Shown: positions 18,701-28,326, counted from the first letter of the stretch. The stretch is 64,000 nt of DNA from Idiomarina aminovorans (GCF_023155095.1 NZ_JAKNDA010000001.1:186001-250000); one strand, 5' to 3'. Notes: generated from the sequence alone by a model not told the origin. Numbers and translations are program-made.

Positions 18701-19579
18701 ATAAAGGCCACTTGCAGTACTGAACAGAATATCGTTGTCTTCTGTGATTTGTATATCAGCAATATTATCCAGTTCACTAACAGCGTCCGGAGTCGGCACT
18801 AAGCGGAAGTCTCTATCAAGTATAATAACGCCCTGATCAGTTGTTAACCAAAGTTGTTGCTGGTAGTTCAATGCTGCATAAAGTTGACTGCCCGGTATGT
18901 TATCGGTAATGGGGTTTTGCTTATTGAGAGCGAATACTTCCCGGGAAAAACCATCCCAAACGAACACGCCATCTTCTTCCGTACTTAACCAATACCAGTT
19001 TTTACCGCGAAAAATATAATTGACCTTCGTAATCGGAACATCATTATAGGTTAATTCCAGTCGCTCAAATTTACTGGCTAGCGGATCACTCCGGAAAACA
19101 AAACGATCAGTAGTGACCAGTAAGCGGCCACTTGAGTCTTCTGAAATGTGTTTTATGCCGGCTTTATTTTCAGAACCAGCCTCAGGAAGGTTAAAAGTAG
19201 ACATGTCACCAGATGAAAGAGACAGTTTTGCAAGACTTTTTCCCGTACTAAACCATAGTTTTTCTGACTGACTAAAAAAAAGTTGATGGATACTGTTTGA
19301 AAGCAGCTGGCTATCAGCTTCAGACGTTATTGGATAATTATAAAACTGAGTTCCGTCAAAACGGCTGAGACCGCTTGCTGTAGCAATCCATAAAAAACCA
19401 TTAGGGCCTTCAGTAATATCGTGAATATGGTTGCTGGGCAGGCCGTCAGCAAAAGACCATTGTTTAGTTTGGGACGCTTTGAATGGCTCTTGTGCATCAA
19501 CATTGGGACTATAGATTGATAACAAAAGGCATAGGAAAAGCACAGAGCATAATGTTCTGATAGACAACGTAAAAATCAC
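15707..19579 (-). CDS. Reg_prop sensor with PAS, GGDEF and EAL domains
   Basis: A 1290-residue membrane sensor that should control cyclic-di-GMP. A signal peptide (cleavage near VDA-QE) precedes a large periplasmic beta-propeller of two-component-regulator type, with repeats such as GPNGFLWIATASGLSRFDG near 60. A Y_Y_Y-like segment follows near 500-570, then a transmembrane helix near 580-600 and two PAS regions at about 640-880. The diguanylate cyclase domain has GGDEF near 934 and an RRQD inhibitory site exactly five residues before it. The phosphodiesterase domain has GLEALVR near 1063, NLSARQF, EITEG, DDFGTGYSS and AEGVET, so both active sites look intact. It has no partner gene; the ligand is unknown. 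Confidence 0.93.
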   Translation of the reverse strand: MIFTLSIRTLCSVLFLCLLLSIYSPNVDAQEPFKASQTKQWSFADGLPSNHIHDITEGPNGFLWIATASGLSRFDGTQFYNYPITSEADSQLLSNSIHQLFFSQSEKLWFSTGKSLAKLSLSSGDMSTFNLPEAGSENKAGIKHISEDSSGRLLVTTDRFVFRSDPLASKFERLELTYNDVPITKVNYIFRGKNWYWLSTEEDGVFVWDGFSREVFALNKQNPITDNIPGSQLYAALNYQQQLWLTTDQGVIILDRDFRLVPTPDAVSELDNIADIQITEDNDILFSTASGLYQLSGNQLNKLHNFPVNRTQQIARGDIFSITKNQGILQIETPFAPAALKLLKENNSNTIAINTPKLMQQVSAAIEGSNGNWWLATELGLLFYDTQQEEISELNHYPEVNVQVNKMRLFANRLYIVSDSGEFYQYDIIDKSWNKLNIPTLSTKLVDFNLTRHGHSLWLHNNEYALEINEFGEVSEKKPIRKDPSFFTNPVHIDTKKISDTTYLFNFTAPFAIAPNQLVYRYKTDNTQDDWQLLDAGYNSVQLPSMPTGQRKLEVQVSYDNERWSPSTFKSFNITTPFWQSPIAWAGYIFIIFALTASYWRYQQRRRTASQQKLQQLQRQTQGLQSSQYQCWEWDLSSGELVRQNIWKNGPAFPIDGKRVGFSGGKSNVHPEDLQRLQKSLAEHLQGQSDLFECSYRLDNRGSWLWILDRGKLQANGENHVMFGTLSDISSLVSSEERINMLAASITNISDGICIFDRFFRKREVNNAFESISGFQREQVLGQLLTLSCYPDSFVNQIKRAVIKDGTWRGEISDVKADGDEFLMELTLDAVRDDNGEVSLIVASFSDITERRHTENEMRRLSNTDTLTGLPNRSYFQVSHSNLVRKKVSHTLLLFDLDDFKKINDSLGHEIGDELLCQVAERLMDIGRRQDTLYRLGGDEFGLLIEDSVDINLIGDLGNQVNLKVSDPYLIQQHEIVIGSSIGIVLYPHDGQTSQELLQKADMAMYHAKQRGGNCYQFFSQSMNENAVKRLKLENQLRSALKTNNIRVHYQPKIEMSSGHIAGLEALVRIENSDGSMISPADFIPLAEETGLIIPLGEEVLRQSCRDMRQFMTAPGAPKSVAINLSARQFMQSSLALQIEQILREEGLHARHVEFEITEGMVMSDPERAITMMENLSDMGVKLALDDFGTGYSSLSYLKRFPMNSLKVDKAFVDDITINDKDRNMVASIIAMAHNLGLKVVAEGVETKAQLQTLKSLKCEYIQGFYYAKPMPANALIEFIEQHNEVAAQV

Positions 19580-19683
19580 AGGAAACCTAATGGCTGGCTA
19601 CTTTAGCAGCTTCTATTGTTGATTTATCGTTAAGGTAACGGGAGAGCGCTTGGCTGTCAAAGACTATTCTACGCTTTTAGTCC

Positions 19684-22392
19684 TCAGGTTTGAAGTCTCA
19701 GAGCCTGCGCTTTATCGGTTAAGCGATGCTTTATTCTTTCCAGCCATTGTGCTAACTGACAATGCTCAAGAGCAGATAGTAGCAGTTGCTGCCGGTTAAA
19801 CTCGGTATCAGTGAGCTGAATCGCGCCCCAAAGCCTTTGGCTTCGCACTCTCAGATTTCTATCGACAGTCTTAATCTGTTGTTTGAGTGTAGATTTAGCA
19901 TGATGCCATTCTTTAAGTGTTAAATTACTCAGCCGTTCGAGTTGCTGTTCAATCATTGCCTGCATCGCTTGAAAAATTTCGTCTGGGTTAAACTCATGTG
20001 ACTGTAAAAAGAATAAAATGCCTGGTAAGCGCTGTACCGTGAAGTATTGGCTACCGGCAACATATCCAAGTTGCTTTTCAGTTCTCAGGCTTTGAAAAAC
20101 CGATTGATGGATCAGTTGCTGCAACAGCATAAAGTTAATTTGTTCAGTCGATGTGTCATCTACTCCCTGGAAGTAAAGGAGCAAGGCTCTATCTGAATGC
20201 TCAGATGGAACATCGAGCTGCTGATAGACAAAGTCTTCAACGCGTTTTATCGGGGGGCTCTTTGTTGAGGCCGGTTGTGCACTCGGTAAGTTAGCTTTAA
20301 TAAGATGACTGAGTTGAAAAGCATCCTTCTTTTGCCAATCACCGTGAGCAAACGCAGTTACATGGATAGGACTAAAAAGTTTAGCGACTTCTACCGTAAA
20401 TTGACGAAATGAAACGGGCGCTAATTCGCAGGCTAAGTCGCCGAGTCGAAATAAGCCGGATTGCAATTGTTGATTCAATTCTGCAAACAACTTATTTAGA
20501 GGTTGATTCTGATGAGCAGAGCGCCAGTTACTTAACAGGCTTTGCTTAAGATCTTGCCACCGGCGTCTCGCAAAGCGCGTTTTTAAAGCACGTTGAATAA
20601 GGTGCTGCATTAAAGGGATTTGACCAGCTGACAAACCGGTCGTATGTATAGTTACTCCGCTTTGAGTTGGATAAATATTAAAGTGTAAGCCCGCGACTTC
20701 GGCGTCGTAAAGATCATCGTTCAATGCATCTATCATTAATTCTGACCATAACCTGGCGATGGCAAAGTTGAAGGCTGAATTGGTAACTGCTGGTAATTTT
20801 AAGGAAAGGTAAATATGCCCTTTAGGGACTCTGAAATCGCGATCCTGTAAATGCCATAATTGTAACTGAGAGCTGTCTTCAATTAATTGAGGTATTGACC
20901 CGCCAGCTTCCAGAGGTAAAGGGTCGAAGCGAGAGTTTAAGAAACGGTTAGGTTTCGGTAATTCGCAATTAAAGCCTTTTGGGAGGGATTTGAATTTTTG
21001 ATGTTGTCTGGAATTGATGACTTCGAGGTCATAGTTTGTATGGTATATAGGCGCCGTTTGGGTGGCTGCTACATCAGGAGCCACGAGTGTTATACGGGCA
21101 TTCTCTGCTGTCATTTGTTGCAGCAGCTGCTTCGCATAAGAATGATTAAGACTATCCATACGATAATCACCATATAACGCATCTTCCATCTTATAGTGAA
21201 ATGCATTAACCGATAATTGATTCGCAAGCTCGCCAACGGGTGTCGGTTCCTGATAAAGGAAACTCATTTCAGTGGTAATGCGCCTTTCTTTATAGCGCCA
21301 GTCGTCAATACCTTCAGCTTCAACTTTTCGAATATAAGCAAAAATCCACTGAACAACCTGTTCAACTTTATGGCGCCCCGATTCGGTAAGCTGCAGGTTT
21401 ATATTAAAATCTTTAAAGTTACTGCCGCTGATGCCCCCGCCTGCCGAAAGCGAATTCACCCACCCTTTTGACCGTAGCGCATTGAATAAACTTCCCGGGC
21501 CTTCATAACCTAGTAAATGCGCAATAAAACTGGTCGTTTTATGGGGATAATCGGCGTCAATACTGGGTAGAGGCAGCGTAACAATAAGCCGATAGGCAAC
21601 TTTGATAGGTTTAACCTTTATCCATACACCTTTTTGTGGGGTAAGGTACAGCGGACTTTTTATTGAAGTTTTGCTACGACATTCCTGTTTAATTTGTGCA
21701 AAATGCTGGCGTGCCAATCCACTTAGCTCCTCGATGGATTGCGGCCCAGCCAGAACTAACCGCATTCTTTGAGCAACGTAATGCTCATCGAAGAAATTTT
21801 TTAGCTTAGTTCTCAGGCTACCGTGCTCATCGTCGTTAAGTGTTTTGAGGTTACCAACTGAAAATTGGGTAAAAGGGTGCCCGGGGTTGGCTGTTACCTT
21901 GTGTACTTGATATAAACGACGGAGTTCATCATTTTGCTTGAGTCTAAACTCAGACTCTATAGATTGCCGTTCTTTGTCTATCCAGTTATCAGATAATAAC
22001 GGCTCTTTTAATATGGCGGAAAAAAACTCTAAAGCACGAGGCAGAGCATTAGCATTACAATCGAAGTGAAAGTTTGAAAATTCAGTGCCTGTCCATGCGT
22101 TATGCTGACCACCATTTAGGTTGAGAAAATGGCCAAAAGCGGCGGGCTCAGGAAAACTCTTACTCCCTAAAAACAACATGTGCTCAAGAAAGTGAGCTAA
22201 GCCTTGTGTATGTACAGGATCATCAAAATGGCCGGCATTGACCGCAACAGAAGCTGCGGCTTTCGGGCTGTCGGGGGAGTTAACCAACAACACGTTAAGT
22301 TGGTTTTTTAAAGTGAGTTGTTGATAGTCTCGTTTGTCTTTAGGACTGCGGACAATACGGACGACCTCATCAGTGTGTGAAGAGTTCGCCAT
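19684..22392 (-). CDS. M16 family zinc peptidase (insulinase / protease III-like)
   Basis: A 902-residue metallopeptidase of the insulinase subfamily. The inverted zinc motif HFLEH (HXXEH) lies near residues 66-70, followed by a downstream glutamate region (ESEFRLKQNDELRR near 146). The family's four-domain layout fits the length. Protease III of E. coli is periplasmic with a signal peptide. This protein starts MANSSHTDEVVRIVRSP with no hydrophobic leader, so it is more likely cytoplasmic. It probably cleaves peptides small enough to enter its closed chamber. A 104-bp gap with no feature I can identify separates it from the sensor gene downstream. Confidence 0.9.
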   Translation of the reverse strand: MANSSHTDEVVRIVRSPKDKRDYQQLTLKNQLNVLLVNSPDSPKAAASVAVNAGHFDDPVHTQGLAHFLEHMLFLGSKSFPEPAAFGHFLNLNGGQHNAWTGTEFSNFHFDCNANALPRALEFFSAILKEPLLSDNWIDKERQSIESEFRLKQNDELRRLYQVHKVTANPGHPFTQFSVGNLKTLNDDEHGSLRTKLKNFFDEHYVAQRMRLVLAGPQSIEELSGLARQHFAQIKQECRSKTSIKSPLYLTPQKGVWIKVKPIKVAYRLIVTLPLPSIDADYPHKTTSFIAHLLGYEGPGSLFNALRSKGWVNSLSAGGGISGSNFKDFNINLQLTESGRHKVEQVVQWIFAYIRKVEAEGIDDWRYKERRITTEMSFLYQEPTPVGELANQLSVNAFHYKMEDALYGDYRMDSLNHSYAKQLLQQMTAENARITLVAPDVAATQTAPIYHTNYDLEVINSRQHQKFKSLPKGFNCELPKPNRFLNSRFDPLPLEAGGSIPQLIEDSSQLQLWHLQDRDFRVPKGHIYLSLKLPAVTNSAFNFAIARLWSELMIDALNDDLYDAEVAGLHFNIYPTQSGVTIHTTGLSAGQIPLMQHLIQRALKTRFARRRWQDLKQSLLSNWRSAHQNQPLNKLFAELNQQLQSGLFRLGDLACELAPVSFRQFTVEVAKLFSPIHVTAFAHGDWQKKDAFQLSHLIKANLPSAQPASTKSPPIKRVEDFVYQQLDVPSEHSDRALLLYFQGVDDTSTEQINFMLLQQLIHQSVFQSLRTEKQLGYVAGSQYFTVQRLPGILFFLQSHEFNPDEIFQAMQAMIEQQLERLSNLTLKEWHHAKSTLKQQIKTVDRNLRVRSQRLWGAIQLTDTEFNRQQLLLSALEHCQLAQWLERIKHRLTDKAQALRLQT

Positions 22393-22421
22393 AATTCTCC
22401 TTGCTGTCTACTTTAGGCGAG

Positions 22422-22772
22422 TTACTGACCCAAGGGTTGAGTAAACTCTTCAGGCTTATCAAAATCACCTTTCATGTCCTGAAGTTTGTTTTCGTTAAAG
22501 GTTAAAACGAGTTCCTTTCGATAGTCTTCGCCAGTATTTGGATCCATAGTATAGAGATAAACCCAGCGTTCAGAATCAAAGCTATTGTCAGCAACCGGAG
22601 TTCCTAACACATAAATAACTTGCTCTTGGGTCATATCAACGCGTAACTTATCAATATCGTCTTGCTCAAGGTAGTTTCCCTGTGGGATATCAATGCGATA
22701 GACTATTTTGTCGAGCAAAGAACAGCCATTCAAAGCAATAACGGCAACTAGAAAAATTCCAAATCTTGACAT
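22422..22772 (-). CDS. bamE: Outer membrane assembly lipoprotein BamE
   Basis: A 116-residue lipoprotein (SmpA/OmlA family) of the BAM complex that inserts beta-barrel proteins in the outer membrane. The lipobox LNGC gives lipidated Cys16. The conserved SmpA core follows, including YLEQDDIDKLRVDMTQEQV and VLGTPVADNSFDSERWVYLY. Length is normal. Its place beside recN is common in gammaproteobacteria. Here it lies 86 nt downstream of recN on the same strand. Confidence 0.95.
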   Translation of the reverse strand: MSRFGIFLVAVIALNGCSLLDKIVYRIDIPQGNYLEQDDIDKLRVDMTQEQVIYVLGTPVADNSFDSERWVYLYTMDPNTGEDYRKELVLTFNENKLQDMKGDFDKPEEFTQPLGQ

Positions 22773-22858
22773 GAAATACCTATTAAAATTAATCTCAATT
22801 GATTGTATCAGCGTTGATGATAAACAATGAGTTCATCGAACGCCAGCATAGAACGAAT

Positions 22859-24523
22859 TTAACTCGCGAGTAACTCTCTGGCATTCGCTTTTGCCATGTC
22901 AGTGACTTTATCGCCTCCCAGTAAACGTGCGAGTTCAGTGACTCTCTGCTGCTTAGATAAAGCAACAACCGCCGTTTCTGTTTCAGCGCCATCGGTCCTT
23001 TTACTCACTTGTAATTGCTGATGAGCTTTGGCCGCAACTTGCGGTAAATGTGTTACACAGATAACTTGAGATGTTTTTCCTAAAGCTTGTAGCATGGAAC
23101 CTACAATTGCTGCTGTAGGGCCACTAACGCCAACATCGATTTCATCGAACATCATGGTAGGAACCGTTTTTTGCGTTGCTGTCATCACCTGTATGGCAAG
23201 GCTGATTCTTGAAAGTTCACCACCGGAAGCGACTTTATTTAGGGCTTGAATGGGCTGTCCGGGGTTAGTGGTTACCAGAAAGTCGACCTGATCGGTGCCA
23301 TAGCGATTTGCCCGCGCAGTGGCATCATGTTCAACCTGAATAACAAAGCGGCCATGAGGCATACTCAGTTGGTGCATTGAGTGACTTATTTTTTGGCTTA
23401 ACTCCGCCGCTGCCTGCTCCCGGCTGGCTGATAGCTTCTGTGCACTTTTACGATAAGTTTTTCTGGCCTGTTGTCTTTCTTCGTTTAGCTTAGAAGCGTC
23501 TTCTCCGGCTTGCTCTAAATTATTCAGCTCATTGATTAATTTTTGGTGTTGTTGGCTAAGTTCTGAGCCTGATATCTGGTGTTTTTTAGCCAGATGAATC
23601 GCTGCACTTAACCGCTCTTCAACCTGTTGTAATTCACCAGGGTCAAGTTCTAAATCATCCTGATATTGCCGTAATTCCAGAGCAGCTTCTTCAATATGTA
23701 CTTTTGCCTGCTGCAGCAACTGATGGATGGGAGAGAGTGCGTTATCCATTTCCGCAGCTTCGGCCAGACGTTGGCCGGCAGACTGGACCAGACTGGAGGC
23801 ATTATTGTGCTCTCCTTCGTAGAGCGCATTTAAGGCAAATACCCCGGCTTCCAGTAAAACTTTGCTGTTACTTAAACGCTTGTGCTTATTTTCCAGCTCT
23901 TCAAACTCACCGTCGGCCAATGAGAATTCGTTCAGTTCATTAACCTGGTATTCAAGTAACTGACGCTGAGCTTCCAGTTCTTCTTTTTGTTGTTGGTAGC
24001 TTTGATACTGTTTTTCTATCGAAGCCCAGTTTCGATAGTTTTCCTGAACGTCAGTCAATAAATGTTGGTGGCGTGCGTAACTGTCCAGTAGATTCAGTTG
24101 ATGTTCTTCTTTTAATAACAACTGATGTTCGTGTTGGCCATGAATATTAACCAACAGCGGTGCCAGAGATTTCTGCTGACTCAATGGTACTGGGGTGCCA
24201 TTTATCCAGGCCTTGGAGCGACCGTCACGTTGAACTACTCGGCGCAATAGGCAGTCATCGTCTGTGTCGAACTCGTTTGCCCTTAACCAGTGAAACGCCG
24301 GGCTATCGGTTTTTAGAGTAAAAACGGCGGTTATTTCTGCTTTTTCTTGTCCGGGACGAACCCAGTTAGCATCGGCCCGGCTACCCAGACAAAGGCTAAG
24401 GGCATCCAGCGCGATAGATTTACCGGCACCGGTTTCACCAGTGATAGCTGTCATACCGTTGTGAAATTCAATGTCTAAAGATTTAACAACGGCAAAGTTG
24501 CGAATAGTTAATTGCGATAACAT
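22859..24523 (-). CDS. recN: DNA repair protein RecN
   Basis: A 554-residue SMC-like ATPase for double-strand-break repair. Walker A GETGAGKS lies near residue 30. A long coiled coil covers about 155-370. The ABC signature LNKVASGGELSRISLAIQ lies near 430, Walker B MMFDEIDVGVSG near 460, and a D-loop/H-loop region with VICVTHLPQVAA near 487. Length is as in E. coli (553). A perfect LexA box is centred 24 nt before the start codon, so the gene should be strongly SOS-induced. It is read in the same direction as nadK, 79 nt downstream, but has this control of its own. Confidence 0.97.
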   Translation of the reverse strand: MLSQLTIRNFAVVKSLDIEFHNGMTAITGETGAGKSIALDALSLCLGSRADANWVRPGQEKAEITAVFTLKTDSPAFHWLRANEFDTDDDCLLRRVVQRDGRSKAWINGTPVPLSQQKSLAPLLVNIHGQHEHQLLLKEEHQLNLLDSYARHQHLLTDVQENYRNWASIEKQYQSYQQQKEELEAQRQLLEYQVNELNEFSLADGEFEELENKHKRLSNSKVLLEAGVFALNALYEGEHNNASSLVQSAGQRLAEAAEMDNALSPIHQLLQQAKVHIEEAALELRQYQDDLELDPGELQQVEERLSAAIHLAKKHQISGSELSQQHQKLINELNNLEQAGEDASKLNEERQQARKTYRKSAQKLSASREQAAAELSQKISHSMHQLSMPHGRFVIQVEHDATARANRYGTDQVDFLVTTNPGQPIQALNKVASGGELSRISLAIQVMTATQKTVPTMMFDEIDVGVSGPTAAIVGSMLQALGKTSQVICVTHLPQVAAKAHQQLQVSKRTDGAETETAVVALSKQQRVTELARLLGGDKVTDMAKANARELLAS

Positions 24524-24538
24524 AGACTCGCTCCAATA

Positions 24539-24554
24539 CTGTTAATATATACAG
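24539..24554. promoter_or_regulatory. LexA box of recN
   Basis: CTGTTAATATATACAG is a full match to the gammaproteobacterial SOS box CTGT-N8-ACAG, with the AT-rich centre typical of strong sites. Two extra ACAG half-sites follow at 24560 and 24571 without CTGT partners. RecN is among the most tightly LexA-controlled genes in E. coli. Confidence 0.88.
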
Positions 24555-24602
24555 GTTATACAGTATTTATACAGTAGATGTGTTAAAATGCAAGTTCGCT
24601 TA

Positions 24603-25481
24603 TTAAAAAAGTCTACTGCCCCAGCCGAGTTTGTTACGCAATACGTGATAGTAGTTGTGGTCTATCGGGTGAATCATGCGTAAAGTTTTCGGGTATTTTT
24701 TGATGATGACATCATCTCCCGGATGGACTGTCATGCGCACGTGGCCATCGCAGCTAATCTGAAGCAAGTCGTTGTCAACAGCCGCTTTAAGCCTGACTTC
24801 ACTGTTCCCGTCGACCACAATAGGCCGGCTACTCAACGTGTGGGGAAACATACTGACCAAAGTCATGGCGTCGAGCCCGGGGTGCAAAATAGGGCCTCCG
24901 CCTGAGAGTGAATAAGCAGTGGAACCTGTTGGGGTAGCACAAATCAGCCCATCCGAACGTTGACTAAAAACAAAGTGGTCATCGACATACAGCTCAAATT
25001 CAATCATATGCGCGACTTTATCAGAGTGAAGTATAATTTCATTAATTGCTCTGCCGGTTCCGGACGGGCTGCCTTTGTTAATAACTTCGGCACAGAGCAG
25101 AAAGCGTTCTTCTATGTGGTAATCACCGTTTAATACTGCCAGTAGGGGAGTTAATACTTCATCAGGGGCCAGATCAGTTAAAAAACCCAAATTGCCGCGG
25201 TTTACGCCAATAACTCCAATATCGTTTTCACAAAAGGCTCTTGCAGCTCCCAACATATTACCGTCGCCGCCGACAACAATGGCAATTTCAGCCCAGTCGC
25301 CTAATTCCTGCAAACTGAGTGTTTCGATTCCCTCAGGTAACGTCAGTTGCTCTGCTGTGCGCGTTTCCAGACACAACGCAAAACCACGATGGGTTAAAGC
25401 GGTAGTAATGGTTTCTAAGGTTAACTGGGTGCCACGATCATTGGCTTTACCAAGTAGTCCAATTTTTTTAAAAGCACTCAT
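24603..25481 (-). CDS. nadK: NAD kinase
   Basis: A 292-residue cytoplasmic enzyme that phosphorylates NAD to NADP. The glycine-rich [11 protein letters not shown] motif lies near residue 71. NEIILHSDK near 146 and the C-terminal domain motif [19 protein letters not shown] near 180-198 are characteristic. The length equals that of E. coli NadK (292). An AGGA ribosome-binding site precedes ATG 25481. It is divergent from grpE across 142 bp and followed by recN, a neighbourhood (nadK-recN-grpE) seen in many gammaproteobacteria. Confidence 0.97.
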   Translation of the reverse strand: MSAFKKIGLLGKANDRGTQLTLETITTALTHRGFALCLETRTAEQLTLPEGIETLSLQELGDWAEIAIVVGGDGNMLGAARAFCENDIGVIGVNRGNLGFLTDLAPDEVLTPLLAVLNGDYHIEERFLLCAEVINKGSPSGTGRAINEIILHSDKVAHMIEFELYVDDHFVFSQRSDGLICATPTGSTAYSLSGGGPILHPGLDAMTLVSMFPHTLSSRPIVVDGNSEVRLKAAVDNDLLQISCDGHVRMTVHPGDDVIIKKYPKTLRMIHPIDHNYYHVLRNKLGWGSRLF

Positions 25482-25554
25482 TCACGGGATCCTTATGCGT
25501 TCGTGTGCTTACGCTACGACGAGGAAGAAAATTTATCAAGCAAGAGAAATCCCC

Positions 25555-25579
25555 TTGAAAGAAAAAAACTTGCCCCCAT
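25555..25579 (+). promoter_or_regulatory. Sigma-32 promoter for grpE
   Basis: TTGAAA (25555-25560, preceded by CCCC), a 13-nt spacer and CCCCAT (25574-25579) match the heat-shock consensus almost perfectly. It is 44 nt before the grpE start. Confidence 0.85.
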
Positions 25580-25623
25580 TAACTTTGCAACCTTAATTTT
25601 AAACTGGTTAAAGAGAGTCACTT

Positions 25624-26289
25624 ATGACTAATAAACACGATTCGAAACAAACATCTGAGGCGGCGAATGAGCCGACAGTAGAGCAGCAAAAAGCGGAACA
25701 AGAGGCCGCGCAAGCTGCCGAAGAGGCATTACAGCAAGATGTTGCTGCTGATGAAACTGAAACAGCGGGCCAGTCGTCAGAACAAACCGATCGTATTGCA
25801 GAGCTGGAGCTGGCTTTGAGTAAAGCAGAAGCGAAGGCGAATGATCAGCGCGACTCGGTATTGCGCACTCAGGCTGAAATGGAAAACGTGCGTCGTCGTG
25901 CCAGTCAGGATGTTGAAAAGGCGCATAAGTTTGCTTTAGAGAAATTCGCGAATGAGATATTGACCTCGGTTGATAACTTAGAGCGCGCTTTACAGCTGGC
26001 TGACAAGGAAGACGAAACGAATAAAAACTTTGTTGAAGGTATTGAGCTTACCTACAAAAGTTTAACCTCAACGCTGGAAAAGTTTGGCGTTAAAGCCATA
26101 GGTGAAGAGGGCGAAGCGTTTAATCCAGATCAACACCAAGCCATGTCGATGCAGGAATCTGAAGAGCATTCGAACAACACCATCATTGCTGTTATGCAGA
26201 AGGGCTATGAGCTTAACGGACGTTTGTTACGTCCGGCTATGGTGATGGTTGCACGCAACTCTAGCTCGGGTGTTGATACAAAAGCGTAA
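25624..26289 (+). CDS. grpE: GrpE, nucleotide exchange factor of DnaK
   Basis: A 221-residue co-chaperone that releases ADP from DnaK and so resets the Hsp70 cycle. An acidic, glutamate/alanine-rich N-terminal region of about 60 residues precedes a long coiled coil ([17 protein letters not shown]). The conserved core has [19 protein letters not shown] near 90 and the C-terminal beta domain ends [19 protein letters not shown] near 190-210. It is slightly longer than E. coli GrpE (197) because of the acidic N-terminus. A sigma-32 promoter lies just upstream. DnaK follows 105 nt later with what looks like a second heat-shock promoter. Confidence 0.97.
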   Translation: MTNKHDSKQTSEAANEPTVEQQKAEQEAAQAAEEALQQDVAADETETAGQSSEQTDRIAELELALSKAEAKANDQRDSVLRTQAEMENVRRRASQDVEKAHKFALEKFANEILTSVDNLERALQLADKEDETNKNFVEGIELTYKSLTSTLEKFGVKAIGEEGEAFNPDQHQAMSMQESEEHSNNTIIAVMQKGYELNGRLLRPAMVMVARNSSSGVDTKA

Positions 26290-26319
26290 CAAAATCGAAA
26301 AATATCCCTGTGTTGGGTA

Positions 26320-26347
26320 TTGAAATTCGAACATAGGCACCCCAAGT
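26320..26347 (+). promoter_or_regulatory. Sigma-32-like promoter for dnaK
   Basis: TTGAAA (26320-26325), a 14-nt spacer and CCCCAAGT (26340-26347) fit the heat-shock promoter pattern with one or two -10 departures. It lies in the grpE-dnaK gap, 47 nt before the dnaK start. Confidence 0.7.
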
Positions 26348-26394
26348 AAGGGGTAACGAAGCAAATTACATGAATTAGAAGTTGGAGAGAAATT

Positions 26395-28326
26395 ATGGGT
26401 AAGACAATTGGTATTGACTTAGGTACAACAAACTCTTGTGTTGCTGTACTGGATGGCGGTAACGCACGTGTTATTGAAAACGGCGAAGGTGATCGCACTA
26501 CGCCGTCAGTCGTTGCATTTACTGATGATGGCGAAATCTTGGTGGGTTCACCGGCCAAACGCCAGGCCGTAACTAACCCAAATAAAACGTTATTTGCAAT
26601 TAAGCGCCTTATCGGCCGTCGCTTTCAGGATGACGAAGTACAGCGCGACATTGGTATTATGCCTTACAACATTGTAAAAGCAGACAATGGCGATGCCTGG
26701 GTAGAAATTGACGGTGATAAAAAAGCGCCACCGCAAATTTCTGCTGAAGTTCTGAAAAAAATGAAAAAGACCGCCGAAGAGTTTCTGGGCGAAGAAGTCA
26801 CGGATGCGGTAATTACTGTACCGGCATACTTTAACGATGCCCAGCGTCAGGCGACGAAAGATGCCGGTAAAATTGCGGGTCTTGACGTAAAACGTATTAT
26901 TAACGAACCAACAGCTGCTGCCCTTGCTTATGGCCTGGACAAAAAGTCAGGCGACAACGTTATCGCTGTTTATGACTTAGGTGGTGGTACATTCGATATT
27001 TCAATCATTGAGATTGATGAGGTTGAAGGCGAGCATACGTTCGAAGTACTGGCGACTAACGGTGATACACATTTAGGTGGTGAAGACTTTGATAACCGCT
27101 TGATCAACTATTTAGTTGAGCAGTTTGAAAAAGACCAGGGCATTGATTTGCGTAAAGATCCGTTGGCAATGCAGCGCTTAAAAGAAGCCGCAGAAAAAGC
27201 GAAAATTGAGTTATCATCAGCCCAGCAAACGGAAGTGAACCTGCCTTATATTACGGCAGACAACGCGGGTCCTAAGCATATGGCCATTAAAGTGACTCGT
27301 GCCAAGCTAGAGTCGCTGGTTGAAGATCTCATTAAGAAATCGCTTGAGCCATTGAAGCAAGCGTTATCGGACGCGGATCTTTCGGTCAGTGATATTGAAG
27401 ATATCATTATGGTCGGTGGTCAGACTCGCATGCCGAAAGTGCAGGCTGCGGTAACGGACTTCTTCGGTAAAGAGCCACGTCGTGACGTGAACCCTGATGA
27501 AGCCGTAGCGGTTGGTGCAGCAGTTCAGGCTGGTGTACTGCAAGGTGATGTAAAAGACGTATTATTGTTAGACGTGTGTCCTCTGTCGCTGGGTATTGAG
27601 ACCATGGGCGGTGTAATGACCAAGCTGATTGAGAAAAACACAACGATTCCAACAAAAGAGTCGCAAACATTCTCAACCGCTGAAGACAACCAGTCTGCAG
27701 TAACGATTCATGTTATTCAGGGTGAGCGTAAGCGTGCCGGCGATAACAAGTCTCTGGGTCAATTTAATCTGGAAGGCATTCGCGCAGCATCGCGTGGTGT
27801 ACCGCAAATTGAAGTCACCTTTGACATTGATGCGGATGGCATACTGCATGTGTCGGCTAAAGACAAAGACACTGGCAAAGAACAGAAGATCACCATTAAA
27901 GCATCTTCTGGTCTGGACGAGTCTGAAGTCGATGAAATGGTAAAAGACGCCGAAGCGCATGCTGAGGAAGACAAGAAGTTTGAAGAAATGGTACAGGCAC
28001 GTAACCAAGCTGATGGTTTGGTTCACGCAACCCGTAACCAGTTGAAAGAAGTGGGTGATGCGCTGTCTCAGGAAGACAAAGACGCCATTGAGAAAGCTTG
28101 TGAAGAGTTAGAGCAGGCGGCTAAAGAGGGTGATAAAGAAGCCATCGATACGAAATCTCAAGCACTCATGGAAGCGTCACAAAAGCTGATGGAAGCCGCT
28201 CAACAGCAACAAGCTGAGCAAGGCGCTGAAGGTGCTGCTGGTGGTGAGCAGCAACAGTCTTCCAAAGCGGATGATGATGTCGTTGATGCTGAATTTGAAG
28301 AAGTTAAAGACGACGATAAGAAGTAA
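26395..28326 (+). CDS. dnaK: Chaperone DnaK (Hsp70)
   Basis: A 643-residue Hsp70 that folds and protects proteins in the cytoplasm. The N-terminal ATPase has [13 protein letters not shown] at the start, [14 protein letters not shown] near 193-206 and [11 protein letters not shown] near 340. The substrate-binding domain follows at about 390-505, with [17 protein letters not shown] at its start. The helical lid ends in a Gln/Ala-rich linker and the conserved acidic tail [18 protein letters not shown]. It lacks any indel against E. coli DnaK (638) that I can detect. GGAGAG precedes the ATG. It works with GrpE and DnaJ encoded on either side. Confidence 0.99.
   Translation: MGKTIGIDLGTTNSCVAVLDGGNARVIENGEGDRTTPSVVAFTDDGEILVGSPAKRQAVTNPNKTLFAIKRLIGRRFQDDEVQRDIGIMPYNIVKADNGDAWVEIDGDKKAPPQISAEVLKKMKKTAEEFLGEEVTDAVITVPAYFNDAQRQATKDAGKIAGLDVKRIINEPTAAALAYGLDKKSGDNVIAVYDLGGGTFDISIIEIDEVEGEHTFEVLATNGDTHLGGEDFDNRLINYLVEQFEKDQGIDLRKDPLAMQRLKEAAEKAKIELSSAQQTEVNLPYITADNAGPKHMAIKVTRAKLESLVEDLIKKSLEPLKQALSDADLSVSDIEDIIMVGGQTRMPKVQAAVTDFFGKEPRRDVNPDEAVAVGAAVQAGVLQGDVKDVLLLDVCPLSLGIETMGGVMTKLIEKNTTIPTKESQTFSTAEDNQSAVTIHVIQGERKRAGDNKSLGQFNLEGIRAASRGVPQIEVTFDIDADGILHVSAKDKDTGKEQKITIKASSGLDESEVDEMVKDAEAHAEEDKKFEEMVQARNQADGLVHATRNQLKEVGDALSQEDKDAIEKACEELEQAAKEGDKEAIDTKSQALMEASQKLMEAAQQQQAEQGAEGAAGGEQQQSSKADDDVVDAEFEEVKDDDKK

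Noticed and set aside
24560-24574. Second and third LexA boxes upstream of recN
   Set aside because: ACAG halves are present, but the CTGT halves at the required distance match at no position, so I list only half-sites.
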